This document shows positions 57,792 to 64,000 of a DNA stretch of 64,000 bases, piece by piece (the stretch's first letter is position 1; each line of letters starts with the position of its first letter). The notes beneath the pieces were generated by a model that searched no databases, had not been told where the DNA came from, and saw nothing but the letters and a program-made list of their open reading frames with translations. A program made the position numbers and the translations under genes. Origin of the DNA: Medicago truncatula (lineage: Eukaryota; Streptophyta; Magnoliopsida; Fabales; Fabaceae); assembly GCF_003473485.1 (NCBI RefSeq), contig NC_053045.1, positions 49,332,494 to 49,396,493 on the forward strand. The letters are read 5' to 3'.

Positions 57792-60700
57792 TCTTCAACT
57801 TGAAGATTCTTCTGAATAACTATTGGAGTGTTATTATTATGATATTATTTTTTTCAAAATTTAAATGGGATGTAATTAAAATGGATGTTTTCTTTCCATG
57901 GTATTAAGTAAGGTTGTAATTACTAATTGGATTATGTCCTAATTCTCTCTAGTAAGATCAAGTTAAGGATTCTGCTGTCCTATTTCTTATGATGTTTTTG
58001 AGATGAGTTAGGGGATAGGGCAACTTGTGTTTGTTCATCTCTTGATGCTAAATTGCAAGTAGCTCAAATTTTTAAATTTGTATTTCACATTAGACCTACA
58101 AAACTCGAAGATGCAAAAATCCGAATAAAATCAAGTTTGTATAAACTCGAAGAATGAAGAAATGCAAATCATATATGACTACTGAGAAGATGTAGTTTTG
58201 TACATTCCTCGGTTTAGAGTGTTACAACTTACAACATATATATAATACTTTGGTTCATGTCCCAACAATATCACTGAACCATACCACGAGTGGCTGTCAC
58301 CCTCAGTTGCCCCGACAACAAACAATCAGGTCAAACACGAGAGTTGGGGGCATGGTGAGATTGGAAGCATCCCACATTAGCATTGTTCTTAAGATGCAAT
58401 TCCGAAAATTCAAGCACATTTTGGTCTTCAAACAGAACCGTTAAAAATAAACTTGAAACAATCTAAAATCAATAGCATGATACAATTTAAAAAAAGTAAA
58501 ACAAGACATTCAATCACCCACAAACACATGTACTATAATAGTTCTTGAACCAAACACCACTAAAGATTCCAGGCCACAAAGTTTTCATTAAGACTGATGA
58601 CTCCCAGTCATGAGAGGTATTTAGAGCTTTTACAGAGTATTTTCATAAAATTTTAGAGCATCTAGAGTATTTTTAGCTAAGGTTTGCATAGAGTTGGAAA
58701 ATTAACAAATGTTTTGAAAAATTCATTGTTGTGCTTTAAATTTCCCTTATCAGCGAACTTTGTAGTGTTCTGTATTTTGATATTAGTTGAAAGGGTTGAT
58801 TAATCGTGGGTGCCATTATGGAAGTTACAGATATGAAAATTCATGACATAGTGAAGCATTAGCTCATAATTAAATTTGTGAAAATCTGTCTCAATCGTCT
58901 CGCAAAGCACTTTGAGTGCAAGGCAGATTTTTCTCAACCTTCTGTCTTAGACGCCCCTCGTCTCAACCTTTCCCTCCTCGTGGTTTTGCATGAGTTGGAT
59001 GTGAAGGTCCTTTCTGCCCTAAACGCCTTGCGCCTGTATCCAATCTGTAGGGTTTTTTTACCCGAGTTGAAGTTACCGAAATCCTCTATCTCACTCGCCT
59101 CGCGTCTTATCCTAAGGCGTCAAATATCTTGCATGCGGTCAAAAATCTTGAACGCAAGGCGATTGATACTCAAACCTAAGGCGTTTTGCATGTGATTTTT
59201 ATATTATTTCTAAGCCAAACCTCGTCAGATTGCAATGGTTCCAAATTATATATTGAAAATACGATTGAGTGCGATTTGGAGGCTGAAGGTGGCGATTTCA
59301 AGTCTTGGGAACAAGACTTAATTAAGAGCTCAATTTCTCCCCTTTGAATGTAGAAATTTATAAACTATTTTGCAATGTTGTAAATGCTATGAGTAGTTAA
59401 ATTTCTCTCAATTAGGATAGATGAACTTGTCTGGATCTACTAAAACTATGTAATTTATGAGCACCTTTTATGCAATTAAAAACATGTGATTTTTCAATTA
59501 CCTTTGAAATTGAACTTGATGAATAATTCACTATTAATTAACCTTAAGTTTTGCATTGGACATAAGCTAATTGTTCACTAGATAATGACTTTAGAAATAT
59601 TGAATCATCTATATATCTACATGTGATATAAAAAATTATGACTATTCACGCTTTTGATAACATTAGTTCACATAAGACATTAGGGTATGTTAGATAAATG
59701 AGACTTTGAGTCAATATATTGGTCTTAGTTTACCTTGCTAATTTATCATGATCGTAGATAAGTCAATTGTTATAGATGGAACCTTTATTACCAAGCAGTG
59801 ACAAAGAGAGGAATCAAAAATCTATAAGTGGCTTTGGTTAAGGTATTTGTTGATGGGGGAACAACCCTAAGAGCATGAGGCGGATGCCGTGGATCAGGTG
59901 ATGGGCACTCCCAAGGAGAAAATTAAAGGTCGAGACATTGAGGGGAAGAGATGATATGGAGGAGGGTTTTGGCTAGTTGTGGGCATGAGTTTCATGATCA
60001 TGAGTGTTGGCTTGATAATGGCAAGAGGAAAGCTGAGATGGAGAGAAAGTCATTGGGCTAAACTTGGTGAAGGAAGCCCGTAAGGACATAACGCAGTTCA
60101 CAAACAGTTTATTTATAGTGAATATGCAATTATCTATGTTCCGCAAATTTTCAAAGTGGAACTTGTGGGGGAGTAGTAGTAGTTCCACAAGTCTAAATTT
60201 TACCTCTTTCTCAAAGATGAAATTTTAGGACTTGTTTATTAAAACGATTCAAAGAAATAATTCACGTTATTACAACCATTGAGGATGGAATTTGGTTTGC
60301 CAGAAACGATAAAGTTTCTGATCAATGATACAAATAATCAGAGAAATTAGAACTCAAAAAATAAAGAATCGAAACTGATCCCCCAAACTATCGTAAGGCG
60401 AATATTTATGTTGTTGGGTGTGGTGATTCAAGACGCCAATGGTGCTGCTGCGACCTTTAAAACTCAAGGGATTTCAAATGCAAGCAAGGTTGAAGCTCAA
60501 GCTGATGTGAAGGTTTTTATTCTTGAAATTAAATGGACGTGGTAATGGTTCTGCAAAACAAATAATTCCCTTGATAAATTAATTAATTGTTTATCACCCT
60601 ATTCCATCTCTATTGGCATATATATAAATAACAGTTTAGTCTAAATAAAAAAAAAACTATGAGATTTAACTTGGTCCTTGGGAAAAATAAAAGATTTTTT

Positions 60701-60796
60701 AGTCCTTGAGAAAGAGATAAATTAATCAATTCCTACTTGAACTATTTTACAAAAGGAACAGTTAAATCTTAAACGATAATTAAAAGAAAATCGTAC
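57792..60796. other. Intergenic, no gene seen
   Basis: The 3' flank of the DUF761 gene is followed by noncoding DNA. 58870-59200 is GC-richer, with repeated CGCCT/AAGGCG words (for example CCTAAGGCG, CGCAAGGCG) and a 105-codon frame without a recognisable domain; I read it as repeat-derived. 59800-60190 has scattered retroelement-like phrases without a readable frame. Confidence 0.5.
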
Positions 60797-60805
60797 TCAA
60801 ATCAG

Positions 60806-61494
60806 AGGAGCCCCTAATATGGACCTCTTTCTTTAAGGTCCACCCATGGTCCTAAGTAAATGACCTACAATAATGGGTAGATACATTTCCTTTCCGGTTT
60901 ACATGGGTGCATACAAAATCACCTTTTCATTTTCTATCCCCTATTTCACTTTGTACACCCTCCTCCCTCCATGTGAAGGTGAATTTTCACCAAAATTAGA
61001 CCCGTGAAACCACTATCTTTCATCTTTCTAAGCATAACAGTAGAAACAACCTCGACACAGAGAAAGTAACAAGAGGCATAAGATGAAGAAGAATCACTAT
61101 GAAGTTCACAAATCTCCAATCTTCAAAATGGTTCCCTTGGTTTCTCAACTTCACTCATTTATCTCTTCACTCATTTTGGACTGCAAGTTAAATTGTGAAT
61201 TTGAAGTTAAACATTTTTTTTTTGACAAATTGAAGTTAAACTATTATGTGAATGATGAAATAAAAGTTGTGTTAACCAAAAGTGAGTTAGCGATGATTCA
61301 TTGATCTCTGATTACAAAGCTCTAGCCATGGTAAATATTCATATGCCAGGAGTAGGGTGTACAGTATGAAATGGGGGTTAGAAAATTAACAAGTGATTTT
61401 GCACCCGAAAAGTAAGTGTCTACTCACTATTACAGGTCATTTAGCAAGGACCATGAGTGAACCTTAAAGAAAGAGGTCCATATTAGGAGCTCCC
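60806..61494. mobile_element. Mutator-like element with long TIRs, 689 bp, 9-bp target duplication
   Basis: Left end AGGAGCCCCTAATATGGACC; right end, complemented, GGGAGCTCCTAATATGGACC. The inverted similarity continues for roughly 160 bp (CTCTTTCTTTAAGG, CATGGTCC, AAATGACCT, CAAAATCAC, TGTACACCCT). A perfect 9-bp duplication, TCAAATCAG, flanks it (60797-60805, 61495-61503), diagnostic for Mutator-type transposition. The interior (about 61000-61310) has an ATG frame of 73 codons (61083-61304) with no domain that I recognise and an internal duplication of GAAGTTAAAC. It is non-autonomous; a captured gene fragment (Pack-MULE) is possible but unproven. Confidence 0.88.
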
Positions 61495-61694
61495 TCAAAT
61501 CAGATGATGTACTTATTTGGATTGATTTATTTAAGTTTATCAATTGACCTAAGTACTTGTGCAATTGTTTGAGAGAACTTGTGAAAACAACTATGAGATG
61601 TGTGCAGGTAGCAAATGGCCGTGAGGAGGCTATGGGTCTCGTACTTATCCATAAGTAACAGGCTAGAGTGCCAGACCACTATCGCATATATATC

Positions 61695-62252
61695 CAGTGG
61701 CGGAGCTAGGAATTGTATGTAGTGGGGGCAATATTCTACGTATATGTAATATAATAGTTAAGAATGAAGGTGTACATCATAATATTCTCTACAACTATCT
61801 AAACTATAAAAATACATGTTTGTTTTATAAAAATGAAGAATAACAATTATTTCATTTTTTTTAATAAGAATAACAATTATTTCTAACACTTCCTTAAAAA
61901 AAATCTAACACAATCATGTTATATATTGATTGTTAAAATAAATTAAAATTGCCATTATAAAAGTATTTAGATACAAAATATGAAATATAAATTTAAGTAT
62001 ACTTGTGTTTTTAAAAAATAAATTGAATTATACTTGTCATCAAATTATTGTGAGGGACAAAAATTAATGAGGTGGAAATTTTTCTCATGCGTTGGATTGC
62101 TGGTAAGGAAATTGATTAAAATTTTAACTAATTAAAACTACCCCAAAGTTCCCTTAAAAATAAAGCACCCCAAAGTGGCTGGTATATATATTGGATTGAA
62201 AATAATAGTGCAGGCAGGAGCCCCCACACTGATGTGAGTGGCTCCGCCCCTG
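61695..62252. mobile_element. hAT-like non-autonomous element, 558 bp, perfect 8-bp target duplication
   Basis: Left end CAGTGGCGGAGCTAGG; right end GTGGCTCCGCCCCTG, whose complement CAGGGGCGGAGCCAC mirrors it. TATATATC flanks both sides (61687-61694 and 62253-62260), an exact 8-bp duplication as made by hAT transposases. Inner ends also mirror (GGGGGCAATATT / GGAGCCCCCAC). AT-rich noncoding interior. Confidence 0.9.
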
Positions 62253-62260
62253 TATATATC

Positions 62261-62766
62261 GTTATTTTGTTTTGCTATCAATTGACCTAAGTACTTGTGC
62301 AGCTCTTTGATAGAACTTTTGAATACAACTTGATGTTCATTAACCGTTTTCAATTTATTTTCATAAAACCTCCAAGTTAGCTTATATATGTATATAGTCA
62401 CGTATATAATCGTAAAGTAACGACTAAAAAGGAAGGAATGGAGTATGAATATAAGCGAATTATTAGGCTTAAAAGAACCAAACCTATACATGATTAATTA
62501 ATTAATTAATTAATTAGACATCTCTAAGCACTTTACACAAAGTCTATAATAAGCCTTGAAATGGAAAAAGTAAGTCAAGTAGAATATAGAAACTAAAAAC
62601 CCTCCTCCTAGCCGTACCCAATAAAACAAATAATAATGGGTCAAACTGATACAAACATTATAGACCCACCAAATCATGTTTTAATATCCTAGCACATAAT
62701 TCAAAAGCACACTATTACAACCTATTTCCTCGTTACAATGACCAAATCACCCTTAAAACGCCGTGA
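62261..62766. other. 3' flank of the HAT4-like gene
   Basis: Contains a worn Stowaway-like end near 62413-62443 (GACTAAAAAGGAAGGAATGG then AGTA) and a TTAA microsatellite at about 62492-62515. The last ~200 bp before 62767 is probably the 3' UTR of the HD-Zip gene. Confidence 0.5.
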
Positions 62767-64000
62767 TCATTGACGGAAAACATCAAACATTCTATTCGTG
62801 AGTGGAGGAGCAGCAGAAGCCCATGGGCCTATAGGTACAGCCCGAGGATGGGCTTGGGCCATAGAATGGTGACGGTTAGATGCATCAACACAAGCATTAG
62901 ATGGAACAGCCACACGTTCACAAGAAGGGCACATAGTAAGAGTAGTTGGTGGTGTCATTTGCATGTAAAATTGTGGGGAAAGTTTCAGTGCTCTAAGCTC
63001 TTGTACTTCCTTCTGTAGTCTCCTATTCTCCTCCGTTAGATTTTCACAGCACCTTTTCAACACTTCACAATCAACCTCTGTTTGCTTCAGCTTTGTCCTA
63101 TAATTATTTCAAATCATAAAAAAAATATTAATTATAAACTAATCCAAAAATAAATTAGTTTTTTATGATTAAAAATAAAAGTAAAATTTTAAATAACAAA
63201 CCTAGCTCTTCTGTTTTGAAACCAGACTTCTACTTGTCTTGGACGAAGACCAAGTTGCTTTGCAAGTGCCAACTTTTGCTTCTAAAAAACATAAAAAATC
63301 AAATTAGTAAAAAATAAACAATAGTAAATTAATAAAATAATTAAGGAAATTAATTGGTATTGAGGTAGATTAATTACGGGATTAAGGGTATTGTGTTCTT
63401 TGAAGGTTTCTTCAAGAATAGCTGATTGGTCTTTAGAGAGTCTAAGTTTTTTCCTAGCAGTTTCAGCGTCTTCTTCATCACTGATATTCTCTCTATTTTC
63501 CACGTCATGATCTTCTTCTCTTAAGCTTCTTTTTCCACTAACACTTGAAACTGTGCTGTTTGGAGAAGAAACCCCTGCTTCTTCTTCCTCTTGGCATTCA
63601 ATAGCTGTAGATGGTAACCGATTCACGTCGATACCTCGTAGGTATTTTCCACTTTCTCCTCTGCATGTTTCCAAATTTCGATCTGTACGAGGAAAAATCA
63701 AACATTATATTAGATGTTAATTGAACGTTGAATCATTTTGAATATCATTTATTTTTTGATGTATTAAAAACTCTGATAGGTCCGTAAGACCTAACTCAAC
63801 TGACAATAGCGAGATTGTTAGGTTTTAAAAATAAAAAACAAAAACTTGTGTGGATCTGGAGAATGGGAAAAAAAAATGAATACCTGAGGAAGTGAAAGTT
63901 TGGATGGAAGAGGAGATGAGATTGAGAGGGTGAGGGTGAGGTTTTGGGGTATTGTAAAAGAAGTTCAAGCTAAGACTCAAACCCAAGTCTTCCTTTTCAA
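62767..64000 (-). CDS. HAT4: HD-Zip class II transcription factor, HAT4/ATHB-2-like (5' end beyond window)
   Basis: Exons in coding order: from beyond 64000 to 63884, 63682-63378, 63281-63202, 63097-62767; GT-AG and in phase. The visible N-terminus is [13 protein letters not shown], an EAR-type LxLxL repressor motif. HAT4 begins MMFEKDDLGLSLGLNF, so only about two to four codons are missing. [11 protein letters not shown] and [15 protein letters not shown] match the HAT4 linker. The homeodomain starts [18 protein letters not shown] and ends [18 protein letters not shown]. It is followed by the leucine zipper ([19 protein letters not shown]), the LSPQFYMQM segment and the class II CPSCE motif; the tail ends FDVFRQ. 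Class II HD-Zips bind CAAT(G/C)ATTG-type sites as dimers, mostly as repressors. HAT4/ATHB-2 is induced by low red:far-red light and acts in shade avoidance and auxin responses. Confidence 0.93.

Noticed and set aside
61083..61304. 73-codon frame as a functional small gene
   Set aside because: It sits wholly inside a Mutator-like element and contains a T-run and an internal duplication. Without transcripts it is better treated as transposon interior.
1..64000. CRISPR arrays, bacterial operons or prokaryotic defence systems
   Set aside because: No regularly spaced identical repeats with unique spacers and no polycistronic gene runs were found. The genes have plant introns and plant-specific domains.

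Overview
The window is plant nuclear DNA. It is AT-rich, its genes are widely spaced with GT-AG introns, and most of the space between genes is transposon-derived. The protein families and the repeat types (legume TRIM, CACTA, Stowaway, hAT and Mutator-like MITEs) point to a papilionoid legume, most likely Medicago or a close relative. The species is inferred; no database search was possible.

Layout. 1-9.7 kb holds no gene, only repeats, including an 818-bp solo LTR (4194-5011) with a perfect 5-bp target duplication. Two tandem paralogous ERF transcription factors (10154-11077 and 17264-18187, both +) are separated by about 6 kb of transposon debris. That debris includes a 1,879-bp solo LTR nested in an older LTR-like sequence. 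18.3-33.4 kb is again gene-poor: a Mutator-like MITE, three Stowaway-like MITEs in a row, a 1.9-kb non-autonomous CACTA element and a truncated FAR1-type pseudogene bordered by clusters of a GTTAAC/GCGC motif. A 9-exon Nudix hydrolase (NUDT8-like) lies at 33473-36195 (+), followed by SINE, LINE and copia relics. A 4-exon PPPDE/deSI-type putative peptidase follows at 41170-45002 (+), with a TRIM in its first intron. A 6-exon PTPMT1-type phosphatase lies convergent to it at 49968-46860 (-), with a Stowaway MITE in its last intron. A single-exon DUF4408/DUF761 membrane-anchored protein sits at 56340-57791 (+). The window ends inside a HAT4/ATHB-2-like HD-Zip II gene (64000-62767, -), which lacks only its first few codons.

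The genes do not form a pathway. They are independent euchromatic plant genes: ethylene/stress transcription, nucleotide-diphosphate hydrolysis, de-ubiquitin/SUMO-type proteolysis, phospholipid phosphatase, and shade/auxin-type transcription. I found no credible candidate for a wholly new system. The most useful observations are several mobile elements with exact boundaries and target duplications, the ERF duplication with a conserved promoter block, a possible alternative N-terminus of the Nudix protein, and the palindromic GTTAAC motif clusters around the FAR1 relic.
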